A stretch of 64,000 nt of DNA, from positions 1-64,000 of the forward strand of contig JAPPMB010000034.1 in the NCBI GenBank assembly GCA_028819255.1. Reading direction: 5' to 3'. The position numbers and the translations under genes were made by a program. This document shows positions 1 to 17,304 of this stretch, piece after piece. How positions within the stretch are numbered: the stretch's first letter is position 1; the number at the start of each line of letters is the position of its first letter. The notes beneath the pieces were generated by a model, which worked only from the letters and a program-made list of their open reading frames with translations, had not been told where the DNA came from and ran no database searches. The DNA is from Bryobacterales bacterium. GTDB lineage: Bacteria > Acidobacteriota > Terriglobia > Bryobacterales > UBA6623.

Positions 1-1
1 C

Positions 2-55
2 CGCGAGGGCGGCCGCACCATCGGCGCCGGCACCGTCTCCTCCATCGTGGAATAG
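2..55 (+). CDS. tuf: Elongation factor Tu, C-terminal end (5' truncated)
   Basis: Only the last 17 residues and the stop are in the window; the rest lies before base 1. The frame reads REGGRTIGAGTVSSIVE, matching the very conserved EF-Tu C-terminus (EGGRTVGAGVV-). EF-Tu delivers aminoacyl-tRNA to the ribosome as a GTP complex. Its position just before rpmG, tRNA-Trp, secE and nusG is the standard bacterial order, which supports the call despite the short length. Confidence 0.85.
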   Translation, partial: REGGRTIGAGTVSSIVE

Positions 56-73
56 AATGGACGGGAGGTCGGA

Positions 74-226
74 ATGGCGCGCGAAGTGGTCACCCTGCAG
101 TGCACTGTCACCAAGGACAGGAACTACACGACAACGAAGAACAAGAGGAAGCAGACGGGGCGTCTCGAGCTCATGAAGTACTCGCCGAGGCTTCGCAAGC
201 ACACGCTCCACCGCGAGATCAAGTAG
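74..226 (+). CDS. rpmG: 50S ribosomal protein L33
   Basis: This 50-residue protein starts [18 protein letters not shown] and ends HTLHREIK, the usual size and signature of bacterial L33, a small basic protein near the E-site of the large subunit. A GGAGG-like stretch (gggaggtcgga) lies just before the ATG. Only one cysteine is present and the paired CxxC zinc motifs are missing, so this is the zinc-free (C-minus) form. It lies 18 nt after tuf and 24 nt before tRNA-Trp, probably in one transcript. Confidence 0.93.
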   Translation: MAREVVTLQCTVTKDRNYTTTKNKRKQTGRLELMKYSPRLRKHTLHREIK

Positions 227-250
227 ACTGGGGGAAGCCACCCGGAGCCG

Positions 251-324
251 AGGGGCGTCGGTTAACGGTAAACCAGCGGTCTCCAAAACCGCCAATGGGG
301 GTTCGATTCCCTCCGCCCCTGCCA
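251..324 (+). tRNA. tRNA-Trp (anticodon CCA)
   Basis: A full cloverleaf can be drawn. The 7-bp acceptor stem is aggggcg/cgcccct (251-257 with 314-320). The D-arm stem is ggtt/aacc. The anticodon stem is gcggt/accgc around loop ctccaaa, giving anticodon CCA. The T-arm has loop ttcgatt. Discriminator G is at 321 and the 3' CCA is encoded at 322-324. The site between rpmG and secE is a common one for tRNA-Trp. Confidence 0.95.
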
Positions 325-355
325 TCTCGCGAACACCGCGGAAGATCACGAACTT

Positions 356-601
356 ATGGCCAAGGCACTTAGGAGAAAAGCCGCCGAGCAGGCGCCTCTG
401 CCTGTCCGGGTACGCACCTACATCGACGGGGTCGTCCGCGAGCTGCGGCTCGTGACGTGGCCGGGCCGCGAACAGGTTCGGGCGACGACGGCTGTGGTTC
501 TCGTGTGCGTCTTCGCCTTCGCCCTGTTCTTCGGAGTCGTCGACTACCTGCTGGCCTGGGGCCAGCGCCTGCTGTACGAGACATTCACGCTGGCAGGCTG
601 A
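356..601 (+). CDS. secE: Preprotein translocase subunit SecE
   Basis: This 81-residue membrane protein stabilises SecY in the SecYEG protein-export channel. Residues about 24-42 (GVVRELRLVTWPGREQVRA) are the conserved amphipathic SecE helix with the E-x-x-x-V-x-W-P motif. One transmembrane helix follows (about residues 43-68, rich in V, A and F). It is the short single-helix form seen outside Enterobacteria. It follows tRNA-Trp and lies 12 nt before nusG, the usual secE-nusG pairing. Confidence 0.95.
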   Translation: MAKALRRKAAEQAPLPVRVRTYIDGVVRELRLVTWPGREQVRATTAVVLVCVFAFALFFGVVDYLLAWGQRLLYETFTLAG

Positions 602-613
602 GGAGGGGCAGCA

Positions 614-1213
614 GTGCAGGACACCGTAAGCCCGAATGGCGGCGAGGCCGTTGCGGCGGCCGGAGAGGGGCCGGCTGCGCCCGACCTGCGGTGGTACATC
701 ATCCACACCTATTCGCGATTCGAGAACAAGGTCAAGGAAAGCCTTGAAGCGCGCGCCGACGCCCTGGGCATCGCCGACCGGATCGGCCAGATTCTGATTC
801 CCACCGAAGACGTCGTGGAGATGCGCAACGGGAAGAAGGTCACGGTGAAGCGTCTCCTCTATCCCGGATACGTGCTGCTGGAGCTGGACCTCGACGACAG
901 TGTCTGGCACGCGGTCAAGAACACGCCCCGAGTCACGGGATTCGTCGGCGGGGGGCAGACGCCGACCCCGCTGACCGCCAACGAGGTCAACCAGATCCTG
1001 CACCGCCAGGAGACCTCCAAGGACCACCCGAGGCCGCGCGTGAAGTTCGCGCGCAACGATCGGGTCAACATCGTCGACGGGCCGTTCACTGGGTTCTCGG
1101 GATCCGTCGAGGAAGTCAATGCGGACCGGAGCACCCTCAAGGTGATGGTGACGATCTTCGGCCGGGGCACTCCGGTGGAACTGGAGTACTTCCAGGTCAA
1201 GAAGGCGACTTAG
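614..1213 (+). CDS. nusG: Transcription termination/antitermination protein NusG
   Basis: The 199-residue protein starts at GTG behind the ribosome-binding site gaggaggggcag. After a short Ala/Gly-rich lead, the NGN domain begins near residue 27 (RWYIIHTYSRFENKVKESL). A C-terminal KOW domain follows from about residue 145 (VNIVDGPFTGFSGSVEEVN). NusG binds RNA polymerase, reduces pausing, and links it to Rho or the ribosome. It is slightly longer than E. coli NusG (181) because of the N-terminal lead. Confidence 0.96.
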   Translation: MQDTVSPNGGEAVAAAGEGPAAPDLRWYIIHTYSRFENKVKESLEARADALGIADRIGQILIPTEDVVEMRNGKKVTVKRLLYPGYVLLELDLDDSVWHAVKNTPRVTGFVGGGQTPTPLTANEVNQILHRQETSKDHPRPRVKFARNDRVNIVDGPFTGFSGSVEEVNADRSTLKVMVTIFGRGTPVELEYFQVKKAT

Positions 1214-1258
1214 GTGTGAATTGCCGCCCGGCGGCGGAGCGGACAGGAGAGGCAGACG

Positions 1259-1699
1259 ATGGCAGCGCCGAGAGCAATGCGAGTCAAGCAGCAGATCAAG
1301 CTGCAGATCATGGCCGGGAAGGCCACTCCCGCGCCGCCGGTTGGTCCGGCGCTGGGCCAGGCCGGACTGAACATCATGCAGTTCTGCAAGGAGTTCAACG
1401 CGCGCACGTCCAAGCCGGAGCTCGAAGGCCTGATCATCCCGGTGGTCATCAGCGTGTACCGGAACCGCACGCACGACTTCATCACCAAGACGCCCCCCGC
1501 GGCGGTCCTGATCAAGCGCAGCGCGAACCTGGCGAAGGGTTCCGGCGAGCCCAACCGGAACAAGGTCGGGACCATCACGGAGGCGCAGCTCAAGGAGATC
1601 GCAGAGCAGAAGATGCCCGACCTCAACTGCTACACCGTCGAGCAGGCGATGGCATGCGTCCGGGGCACAGCCAACAGCATGGGCGTGCAGGTGGTATGA
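1259..1699 (+). CDS. rplK: 50S ribosomal protein L11
   Basis: The 146-residue protein has the family signature [20 protein letters not shown] in its N-terminal domain and the rRNA-binding C-terminal domain with [12 protein letters not shown] and a conserved ending [11 protein letters not shown]11 forms part of the GTPase-associated centre and is the stringent-response sensor site. It sits 45 nt after nusG with ggacaggagaggcag before the ATG, and precedes rplA as in most bacteria. Confidence 0.97.
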   Translation: MAAPRAMRVKQQIKLQIMAGKATPAPPVGPALGQAGLNIMQFCKEFNARTSKPELEGLIIPVVISVYRNRTHDFITKTPPAAVLIKRSANLAKGSGEPNRNKVGTITEAQLKEIAEQKMPDLNCYTVEQAMACVRGTANSMGVQVV

Positions 1700-1717
1700 T
1701 CGGGTAATCGGGACCCC

Positions 1718-1759
1718 GTGGGAGACCTGCTCCGGCCGATGCCGGCAGGTCGCTGGCAC
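1718..1759 (+). promoter_or_regulatory. Strong hairpin directly before rplA, candidate L1 autoregulatory site
   Basis: A 7-bp arm gacctgc (1724-1730) pairs with gcaggtc (1745-1751). Inside it, after a two-base bulge, cggc pairs with gccg around loop cgat. An outer GTG/CAC pairing (1718-1720 with 1757-1759) leaves an asymmetric internal loop containing GGAG. It ends 11 nt before the rplA start. L1 is known to repress its own operon by binding an mRNA mimic of its 23S site, so an L1 target is plausible. The assignment is inference, and a plain hairpin is possible. Confidence 0.35.
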
Positions 1760-1770
1760 CAAGGTGGCAC

Positions 1771-2460
1771 ATGGCAGGAAAGAAGTACCGCGCCGTAGCG
1801 GATAAGATCGAGAAGCGTCCCTACGCCCTGAACGAGGCGATTCCGTTCCTTCAAAGGAACCGCGTCTCGAGGTTCAACGAGACCGTTGAGGTGCATCTGA
1901 ATCTGGGCGTCGATCCCCGGCATGCGGACCAGATGGTCCGCGGAACGGTCGTGCTGCCGCACGGGCTGGGCATCTCCAAGAAGGTGCTGGTCTTCGCCGC
2001 GGGCGGGAAGGTCCAGGAAGCTCTGAACGCGGGCGCGGACTTCGCCGGAGGCGACGAGTACATCCAGAAGATCCAGAAGGACGGCTGGCTCGGGTTCGAC
2101 GCGTGTGTTGCAACGCCCGACATGATGCGGTTCGTGTCGCGTCTGGGCCGCATCCTCGGGCCCCGTGGCCTGATGCCCAACCCCAAGGTCGGCACGGTGA
2201 CGTTCGACGTGGCCAAGGCGGTCGGCGAGGTGAAGGCCGGCAAGGTGGAGTTCCGCGTCGACAAGGGCGCGGTGATTCACGCGCCGGTCGGGAAGCTGGC
2301 CTTCGAGCAGAGCAAGCTCGCCGAGAACGCGGAGACGCTGATCGGCGCGGTGCTGAAGGCCCGGCCGCAGGCCGCCAAGGGACGCTACCTGATGAAGGCG
2401 TCCATCTGTTCCACGATGAGTCCGGCTCTCACGCTCAATGTGGCCGAGTTCGGCGGATAG
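1771..2460 (+). CDS. rplA: 50S ribosomal protein L1
   Basis: The 229-residue protein has the L1 opening [20 protein letters not shown] and the strongly conserved core [19 protein letters not shown] followed by the [20 protein letters not shown] block. L1 binds 23S rRNA at the mobile L1 stalk and helps release deacylated tRNA; in several bacteria it also represses its own mRNA. Length is typical. Ten nucleotides separate its stop from the rplJ ATG, so the two are likely cotranscribed. Confidence 0.97.
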   Translation: MAGKKYRAVADKIEKRPYALNEAIPFLQRNRVSRFNETVEVHLNLGVDPRHADQMVRGTVVLPHGLGISKKVLVFAAGGKVQEALNAGADFAGGDEYIQKIQKDGWLGFDACVATPDMMRFVSRLGRILGPRGLMPNPKVGTVTFDVAKAVGEVKAGKVEFRVDKGAVIHAPVGKLAFEQSKLAENAETLIGAVLKARPQAAKGRYLMKASICSTMSPALTLNVAEFGG

Positions 2461-2470
2461 CAGGGAAGCC

Positions 2471-2983
2471 ATGAAGACGAAGGCAGACAAGCAGGCCATT
2501 CTTACGAGCCTGAAGGGCGAATTCCTGGGCGCGGACGCCGTCGTGATCTGTAAGTTCGAGGGCCTCACCGTCGCGGAGGACCAGCAGCTGCGCGGCGCCC
2601 TCCGGTCGCTGGGCGCCCGCTACCGGGTCGTGTCCAACAGGCTCGCGCGCATCGCGGCGAAGGACACACCGTACGAGGCCATGCTGCAGGACCAGCGGGG
2701 CATGACAGCCCTGGCGTTTCCCGGGGAGGACCTGATCGGCGCGGTCAAGGCGCTGGTCGGCTACGCCAAGGAGCAGGAGCACTTCTCGTTCGCGTCGGGA
2801 GTGGTCGAGGGCAGGGCCCTCGACATCGGCGGCCTGACGGAGCTTTCCAGGCTGCCGGGCAAGGAAGGCGTATACGCCCAGCTGCTGTTTCTGATCAATT
2901 CCCCCGCACAGCGGCTGCTGAGCACCGTGAACGCCCCGGGTCGCAACATCGCGGCTGTCGTGCAGCAGGGAGTCGAGCACTAG
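2471..2983 (+). CDS. rplJ: 50S ribosomal protein L10
   Basis: I place the start at the ATG at 2471 (MKTKADKQAILTSLKGEF), giving 170 residues, a normal L10 length, with cagggaagcc just before it. An earlier in-frame start would overlap rplA and add residues unlike L10. The core ADAVVICKFEGLTVAEDQQLR and the later VSNRLARIAAKDT block match the family. L10 anchors L7/L12 dimers to form the ribosomal stalk. The next gene is rplL, its functional partner. Confidence 0.94.
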   Translation: MKTKADKQAILTSLKGEFLGADAVVICKFEGLTVAEDQQLRGALRSLGARYRVVSNRLARIAAKDTPYEAMLQDQRGMTALAFPGEDLIGAVKALVGYAKEQEHFSFASGVVEGRALDIGGLTELSRLPGKEGVYAQLLFLINSPAQRLLSTVNAPGRNIAAVVQQGVEH

Positions 2984-3014
2984 AAGTTCGCAGGGTAGCC
3001 CTTGGAGGGGCGTG

Positions 3015-3043
3015 CCCCGCCCGCAGGTGGGGAATCAGTTTTT
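3015..3043 (+). terminator. Hairpin plus T-run between rplJ and rplL, possible attenuator
   Basis: The arms ccccgcc (3015-3021) and ggtgggg (3026-3032) form a 7-bp stem (one G-T pair) on a four-base loop. A run of five T follows after six bases. A competing ggggc/gcccc pairing lies just upstream. It could trim or tune readthrough into rplL, which is needed in excess over L10. The gap between stem and T-run is long, so function is uncertain. Confidence 0.25.
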
Positions 3044-3073
3044 CGCTTGGAGTCAAGCAAAGGAGTAAGGAAG

Positions 3074-3451
3074 ATGGCGGACATTGCTGCAATCTCGGAG
3101 TCGATCAAGGCGCTGACCTTGATGGAGGCTTCGGAACTGGTTAAGAGGCTTGAGGAAGAGCTCGGCGTTTCGGCGGTAGCGGCCGTTGCGGCAGCTCCCG
3201 CGGCCGCCGGCGGGGCCGAGGAAGAGGCGGCCGTCGAGCAGACCGAGTTCACCGTGGTGCTGAAGGCCTTCGGCAAGCAGAAGATCAAGGTCATCAAGGC
3301 GGTGCGCGAAATCACCGGCCTGGGCCTGAAGGAAGCCAAGGACCTGGTGGACTCGGCCCCGAACCCGGTCAAGGAGGACGTCCCGAAGGAAGAGGCCGAA
3401 CAGGTCCGGGACAAGCTCGCCGGGGTCGGTGCGGAAGTCGAAGTCAAGTAG
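3074..3451 (+). CDS. rplL: 50S ribosomal protein L7/L12
   Basis: I choose the ATG at 3074, after aaaggagtaagga, giving 125 residues as expected for L12. It starts [20 protein letters not shown] (dimerisation domain). An Ala/Gly/Glu-rich hinge follows near residues 35-55. The globular C-terminal domain has [20 protein letters not shown] and [16 protein letters not shown]. It is the multicopy stalk protein that recruits translational GTPases. An upstream start would add unrelated residues. Confidence 0.96.
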   Translation: MADIAAISESIKALTLMEASELVKRLEEELGVSAVAAVAAAPAAAGGAEEEAAVEQTEFTVVLKAFGKQKIKVIKAVREITGLGLKEAKDLVDSAPNPVKEDVPKEEAEQVRDKLAGVGAEVEVK

Positions 3452-3753
3452 TCCTGCGGGACTGCGCTTGCCAAGGACGCGGTTCTCTGCTACGATGCGT
3501 TCTGCGGGTAAGGAGTCGCTCGTTCGGCGGCGGCGTGAACGATCGATCCAGAAAACAGCAGGTTTGCCAAGACGGGATGCGCTGAGCCAGTCGAGGTGCG
3601 TCTTCACTCCAGTTCCAGTCTGGTTCCGGGGTGAGGTGCGCCCTCGGTCGGCATCTTTGTGCCTCTGCGTTCCGGCAAGCCACCCTCGGCCGCAGTCCTC
3701 CAGTCACCTCCGGTAACGGGGCGGCTGGACCTAACAGCCCGTAGGAGGCGTGT
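3452..3753 (+). other. rplL-rpoB intergenic region (302 nt)
   Basis: No coding sequence is convincing here. It starts with a small hairpin (agtcc/ggact) right at the rplL stop, then has the promoter-like pair listed separately. The last bases carry a good ribosome-binding site (taggaggcgtgt) for the GTG start of rpoB. A long rplL-rpoB gap with an attenuator or promoter is known in other bacteria. Confidence 0.6.
3468..3496 (+). promoter_or_regulatory. Sigma70-like promoter upstream of rpoB
   Basis: TTGCCA at 3468-3473 (5 of 6 to consensus -35) is followed by exactly 17 nt and then TACGAT at 3491-3496 (4 of 6 to consensus -10). It lies about 260 nt before rpoB and just after rplL, where a secondary promoter could adjust RNA polymerase levels apart from ribosomal proteins. 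It rests only on the two hexamers and their spacing. Confidence 0.4.
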
Positions 3754-8229
<4,476 letters not shown>

Positions 8230-8320
8230 CGGCTCTCCGCAAAGAGAGCGAAACGAGACGGCTCGACCGTGGCCGCAGGACGGAGCGGGCGAGGCGGGAG
8301 CAAGGACCAGGGAGGCAGAT

Positions 8321-12619
<4,299 letters not shown>

Positions 12620-12631
12620 ACGCACCCTCGA

Positions 12632-12646
12632 CCGGGGATGCCCCGG
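12632..12646. terminator. GC hairpin in the rpoC / lolC-like convergent gap
   Basis: The arms ccgggg and ccccgg form a 6-bp stem around a three-base loop, 12 nt after the rpoC stop and before the stop of the convergent permease gene. No T-run follows on either strand, so it is at most a weak terminator or 3'-end stabiliser. Confidence 0.3.
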
Positions 12647-12670
12647 AAAGTGGAATGCCGAACGCGCCGT

Positions 12671-13936
12671 CTACTCGTAGCGGAGGATCTCGGCAGGAGC
12701 GACTCGAGCCGCGCTGCTCGATGGATAAACGGTGATCAGATAGCTGATTGCCACCGCCGAAAGCGCCACGGTGACTGCATCCAGGGCTTCCGGTGCAAAC
12801 GGAACGTATGCCAGCCCGTACACCTCGGCGTTGAGCGGCAGCAGCCGATACCGCTCGCACACCCAGCACGCCAGATGCCCAACGAGGAGTCCGAATCCGG
12901 TTCCGAACGCGCCGATGATCATTCCCTGCCACATGAAGATCCGCCGGATCTGGTTCTGCCGAGCACCGATGGACTTCAGGATCGCGATTTCCTTGGTCTT
13001 CTCGATCACCATCATGACGAGCGAGATCAGGATGTTCATGGCCGCCACGAGCATCGTCATGCTGATGATGAGCGTGGAGACCAGCTTCTCGACCTGCAGG
13101 GCGTTGAAAAGCGAGCGGTTCCGCTCAATCCACGTCGAGGCGACATAGTCGGGACCGGCGGCCTCCTCGACCGCTATCGCGGCCTCTTCGGCTGTGTCGA
13201 GGTCCCGCAGGCGAAACTCGATAGAGTTCACGACATCCTTGAGCGAGAGGGCCCGCTGAGCATCTCGGAGCAGGCAGACACTCCAGTGGTTGTCCAGTTC
13301 GAAGAAGCCAGTCTCGAAGATCCCCACAACCTGGAACTGCTTGAAGGCCGGAATCCTGCCGAGTGGGGTGACTTCGCCCTGCGGATTCATGAGTGTCACG
13401 ATGGTTGAGACCCTCGCCCCGATTGTGTCGGCCAGTCCCCGACCCAGGAGGATTCCCGGAAACTCGTCGGTCTCGGTCTGCAAGCCCTCGAACGAGCCCT
13501 CGACGATTCTCGAGAGGAGGCCGGAAACGCGCAGTTCGGCATCGGGGTCCACGCCTTTCAGAAACGAGCCCGTGGCACGAAGAGGGGTCGTGATCATCAT
13601 CTCGCCGTAAAGTGTCGGGGCCACTGCCTCGATATGGTCTACGCCCTGAAGCGTCTGCATGAGGGCGCGATAGTCCCCGATCCCGTACTCCGGCTCCCTC
13701 TCGACCAAGTTGATGTGGGAACTCGCTCCGATGAGGTGGTCCCGGAGCCCCTCGTGAAAACCGTTGTTGATGGCCATCGCGATGATCAACGCGGCAACTC
13801 CCACCGAGACTCCGACGACCGAGATGATCGTGGCAATCGAGAAAAACCGATCCCTTCGCTTTGCGCGCAGATAGCGTTGCGCGACATACAGTTCAAACCG
13901 CACTCGAGATGTGACCCAAGTCTCATTGTCTACCAA
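12671..13936 (-). CDS. LolC/LolE-family ABC transporter permease (FtsX-like)
   Basis: This 421-residue inner-membrane protein has the LolC/E layout: a cytoplasmic start, a first TM helix (FFSIATIISVVGVSVGVAAL), a large periplasmic domain (about residues 60-275), then three TM helices (about 280-410). In LolCDE this subunit pulls lipoproteins from the inner membrane toward LolA. No lolD ATPase gene is adjacent, so it may work with an unlinked LolD or another MacB-like system. An in-frame GTG at 13904 begins VRFELYVAQRYLRAKRR, the usual family start, so the true protein may be 11 residues shorter. Confidence 0.88.
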   Translation of the reverse strand: MVDNETWVTSRVRFELYVAQRYLRAKRRDRFFSIATIISVVGVSVGVAALIIAMAINNGFHEGLRDHLIGASSHINLVEREPEYGIGDYRALMQTLQGVDHIEAVAPTLYGEMMITTPLRATGSFLKGVDPDAELRVSGLLSRIVEGSFEGLQTETDEFPGILLGRGLADTIGARVSTIVTLMNPQGEVTPLGRIPAFKQFQVVGIFETGFFELDNHWSVCLLRDAQRALSLKDVVNSIEFRLRDLDTAEEAAIAVEEAAGPDYVASTWIERNRSLFNALQVEKLVSTLIISMTMLVAAMNILISLVMMVIEKTKEIAILKSIGARQNQIRRIFMWQGMIIGAFGTGFGLLVGHLACWVCERYRLLPLNAEVYGLAYVPFAPEALDAVTVALSAVAISYLITVYPSSSAARVAPAEILRYE

Positions 13937-14264
13937 ACGATCGAATCACGTGCTGCCCTGACCTCGTCGGGTTGGCTACAAGCGCCTCGCCAAGCCAGCC
14001 TCCTGGACGGCTGCTGCAGCGGCCCCAAAGATTCCTCGGTGTGAATTCCCCCAGTGTCGGATGCTCGCGGTGAACTCTCCGGCCGATCCGTCCGAGCCTC
14101 TCGGGCTGGGCGAGGGCCCAGGGCGCGTAGCGGCGCTCGGTCGCCGCCGGGCTCCCTTGTCCCGGCAGCGTGGACACCTACTCCAGCAGGAGGGACACCG
14201 CGAACATGTCGCGCGAGTCACGGAGTACCGGCAACCGGTCCGCCTCGTCCGTCGGCGATCGCCT
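13937..14264. other. Intergenic region between divergent permease and sulfatase genes (328 nt)
   Basis: The sulfatase frame stays open through most of this stretch, but its translation is low-complexity and Arg-rich, with no family resemblance until the signal peptide at 14265. It should contain promoters for both divergent genes. I saw no convincing -35/-10 pair or small gene. Confidence 0.5.
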
Positions 14265-15758
14265 ATGCTTGGGTGCATGTGCTTGCGGTGGATCCTTGCA
14301 CTTGGGCTCGCACCTGTGATCCCGGTGTCCGCGTCGCCGAACATCGCCGTGATCCTTGCCGACGACCTCGGCTACGGGGATGTGGGAGCCTACAATCCGG
14401 AGTCCAGGATTCCGACGCCGAACCTTGATCGGCTGGCGGACGAAGGGATCCTCCTTACCGACTCCCATGCTCCGGACGGGGTCTGCACACCCACGAGGTA
14501 CGGGCTGCTCACCGGGCGGTACGCGTGGCGCACCCGGCTGAAGCGAGGTGTTCTTACCGGCTCGGACCCTCCATTGATCGAGCCTGGCCGGCTCACCCTG
14601 GCCTCCATGCTGAAAGGTCGGGGGTACCGGACGGCCATGGTGGGCAAGTGGCACCTTGGTCGGCGCTGGCCCTTGATCAACGAAGCGGGCGAGCAGACGG
14701 CCCGGAATGTCGACTGGTCGAAGCGGGTCCTCGACGGTCCGTTGCAGCACGGATTCACCTACTCCTTCGGGCTTGCGAAGCCCGCCTGGGCCTTTCTCGA
14801 GAACGGATCGGTGCTTGCCGCCCCAACCCTCCGGTTCGACTTGACTCATGTGCCGGCGTACCTGATCGGTCCGAACAACAACCGAGGCATGAAGTCTCCC
14901 GGATTCGAGTTCGAGCGCATGCTGCCCCGGTTCACGGAGGAGGCGGCCGGTTTCATCTCGGAATCCGCGAGCGCGGGGAAGCCGTGGTTCCTTTATTTCA
15001 CGCCGCTGGCGCCCCACCGTCCGGTCGTTCCGAACAAGGACTTCCTTGATGACAGCGCAGCGGGACTCTACGGAGACTTCGTGAGCGAGGTCGACTGGGC
15101 TGTCGGCGAGATCCTCGCAGCGGTAGGGCGGGCGGGCGCCACCGCAAACACACTGGTCATCGTCACCAGTGACAACGGCCCGGAGAACGACGCCTACCGG
15201 CGCCTTCTGGAATACCGGCACGCAAGCATGGGGTCCTTGCGCGGCGTCAAGCGAGATCTATGGGAAGGCGGTCACCGGGTTCCGTTTCTGGCCCGCTGGC
15301 CGGGAAGGATTCCTGCGGGCGAGGTCCAGGACGAAGTGCTGTGCCTGACCGATCTGATGGCGACCATTGCGGCCATCGTCGGAATCGAGCTCCCCGCAGA
15401 CGCTGCGGAGGACAGCTACGATCTCAGCGATGCCTTGCTCGGAAGGCCGATCCACTCCCCGATCCGTGAAGCGACAGTGCATCACGGGGCACGGGGCGGG
15501 TTCGGAATCCGCCAAGGTGACTGGGTGCTGATCGATCAGCCCACTGGCGATGACAACAGAGGAGCCGGCGCCGAGCCGGACTGGTTCCGGAAGGAGCGGC
15601 TGGTCAGGGCACACGGCCAGGATGTGGAACTTTTCAATCTGAAGAGCGATCCCGCTCAGACCACCAACCTGGCGGCCGACCAGCCGGATCGCGTACGGGC
15701 GATGAAGGGCTTGCTTGAACGGTACCGGCGAAGCGGTCGCAGCGCTCCCGCGCGGTGA
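14265..15758 (+). CDS. Exported arylsulfatase A-like sulfatase
   Basis: The chosen ATG gives 497 residues starting with a signal peptide (MLGCMCLRWILALGLAPVIP, cut near VSAS). A second ATG is four codons on. The mature start NIAVILADDLGYGDVGAYNP has the metal-binding DD of type I sulfatases. C74-T-P-T-R78 is the formylglycine motif CxPxR. Later motifs include GKWHLG and TSDNGPEND. It hydrolyses sulfate esters in the periplasm or outside the cell; the substrate (possibly sulfated polysaccharide) cannot be told. A separate formylglycine-generating enzyme would be needed and is not in this window. Confidence 0.93.
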   Translation: MLGCMCLRWILALGLAPVIPVSASPNIAVILADDLGYGDVGAYNPESRIPTPNLDRLADEGILLTDSHAPDGVCTPTRYGLLTGRYAWRTRLKRGVLTGSDPPLIEPGRLTLASMLKGRGYRTAMVGKWHLGRRWPLINEAGEQTARNVDWSKRVLDGPLQHGFTYSFGLAKPAWAFLENGSVLAAPTLRFDLTHVPAYLIGPNNNRGMKSPGFEFERMLPRFTEEAAGFISESASAGKPWFLYFTPLAPHRPVVPNKDFLDDSAAGLYGDFVSEVDWAVGEILAAVGRAGATANTLVIVTSDNGPENDAYRRLLEYRHASMGSLRGVKRDLWEGGHRVPFLARWPGRIPAGEVQDEVLCLTDLMATIAAIVGIELPADAAEDSYDLSDALLGRPIHSPIREATVHHGARGGFGIRQGDWVLIDQPTGDDNRGAGAEPDWFRKERLVRAHGQDVELFNLKSDPAQTTNLAADQPDRVRAMKGLLERYRRSGRSAPAR

Positions 15759-15783
15759 GCTTGGCGAGTCCGGCAGAGGTGAA

Positions 15784-17214
15784 TCAGGCAATTGCTCGCT
15801 CGGTGCGCCGGCCAAGCCCGCACTCGCTGTGGATGGCTGAGACGGCAGTACGCAAGTCGTTCTGGTTCACAACGATCGCGATCGTAAGTTCGCTCGATCC
15901 CTGAGCGATCGCGATGATGTTGACGTTCTCCTTGGAAATGGCCGTGAACAGGCGCCCGGCCAAGCCGGGAGTGCCGCGCATCCCCTCTCCGACCGCCGCC
16001 AGCAGGCCGACACTGCGGTCCACTCCGATCGGGCGCAGGTATCCGTGAGCGAGCTCCAGCGCCAACTCCCCGCGCAGGCTCTCCAGGACGGTCTCGACGT
16101 CGCCTCCATGGACCAGCATGCAGAAGTTCTGACGGAAGCTGGAGCGAGTGAGCAGCAGAACCTCGACCTTGGCGCGCGCGGCCGCCGCCAGTGCCCGGGA
16201 CATCAGCTGTGCACCCGACAGTGTCGAGTTGGCGGCCTCGATCGATATCAGGACGACATCCGACAGCGACGTGACGGCTCGCACCCCCTCGCGACCGCCG
16301 ACCTGGCCGGAAATGCGGGTCCCCGACCTGTCTGGCCGGAAGCTGTTCTTGATGCGAACGGGAATGCCCATCTCAGCCAGCGGCGCGAGCGTGCGGGGAT
16401 GGAGGACCTTGGCGCCGTTGAATGCGAGCTCCGCCGCCTCGTTGTAGGTCACCTCGGAGAGCAGGCGGGCGTCCGGGGCGATCCTCGGGTCGCCGCTGAG
16501 AATTCCGTCGACGTCGGTCCAGATCCACAGCGCATCCGCGCCAAGTGCAGCGGCCACAATGGCTGCGGAGTAGTCCGATCCGCCACGCCCGAGCGTCGTG
16601 GGGACTCCGTCCCGGGTCGAACCGTTATAACCGGTCACGACCGGCACCTTCCCCGCATCCAGCAAGGGGCGCAGGGCCTCCTCAGCCTTCGTGGCCGTTT
16701 CGTCCAGAAACGGCGCCGCGGACCCGAAGACCGCATCCGTGACGATCACGTCGGCCCCACTCACGGCCACGGATTCCACACCCTCGGCGCAGAGCACTTC
16801 GCTCACGAGACGCGCTGCCAGCAGCTCGCCGGTCGGCGCGGCCTCGTCCACGGACCTCGGCGGGCGCTCTCGCAACAGCAGCATTCCCTTGGCAATGCGA
16901 CCGAAGTCCTGGAGGATGGCCGCCATGCGCGCACGCACCGCCGCCTGGCGCTCCGGCGGCAGAAGATCAGAGCACGCCGCAAAGTGCTTGTCCCGCAGTC
17001 GGGCCAGATTGGCTTCCACGGTGGCCGAATCGCCTCTCGCGCCGGCGTCAAGCGTGGCCAGCAGCCGGTTTGTGACCTGCGACATCGCCGACGCCACCAC
17101 GGCGACCCTGCGACGCCGAGCCTGTTCCCGGATCAGTCGGGCCGCGCGAGCGATCGCTTCCGGAGATCCGACGCTGGTTCCCCCGAATTTCATGACAAGG
17201 ACTGGCTGGGACAT
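15784..17214 (-). CDS. lysC: Aspartate kinase (monofunctional, lysC type)
   Basis: The 476-residue enzyme phosphorylates aspartate, the first step to lysine, threonine and methionine. It opens with VLVMKFGGTSVGSPEAI (kinase nucleotide-binding motif) and has the substrate region GRGGSDYSAAIVAAALGADA and the WTDVDGI block. The C-terminal third (about residues 310-470) carries tandem ACT-like regulatory repeats, suggesting feedback control by an amino acid. Length fits aspartokinase III types and no homoserine dehydrogenase is fused. It lies 90 nt after the DUF507 gene on the same strand. Confidence 0.93.
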   Translation of the reverse strand: MSQPVLVMKFGGTSVGSPEAIARAARLIREQARRRRVAVVASAMSQVTNRLLATLDAGARGDSATVEANLARLRDKHFAACSDLLPPERQAAVRARMAAILQDFGRIAKGMLLLRERPPRSVDEAAPTGELLAARLVSEVLCAEGVESVAVSGADVIVTDAVFGSAAPFLDETATKAEEALRPLLDAGKVPVVTGYNGSTRDGVPTTLGRGGSDYSAAIVAAALGADALWIWTDVDGILSGDPRIAPDARLLSEVTYNEAAELAFNGAKVLHPRTLAPLAEMGIPVRIKNSFRPDRSGTRISGQVGGREGVRAVTSLSDVVLISIEAANSTLSGAQLMSRALAAAARAKVEVLLLTRSSFRQNFCMLVHGGDVETVLESLRGELALELAHGYLRPIGVDRSVGLLAAVGEGMRGTPGLAGRLFTAISKENVNIIAIAQGSSELTIAIVVNQNDLRTAVSAIHSECGLGRRTERAIA

Positions 17215-17304
17215 GTCTGTGTTCCTGCGGGCCGACCTTTACGGCGGCCCATCTTGTGGGAAGGGTGTGGCCTCTCGCAAGGCCGAAGGTCCCGAGCCTG
17301 CGGC

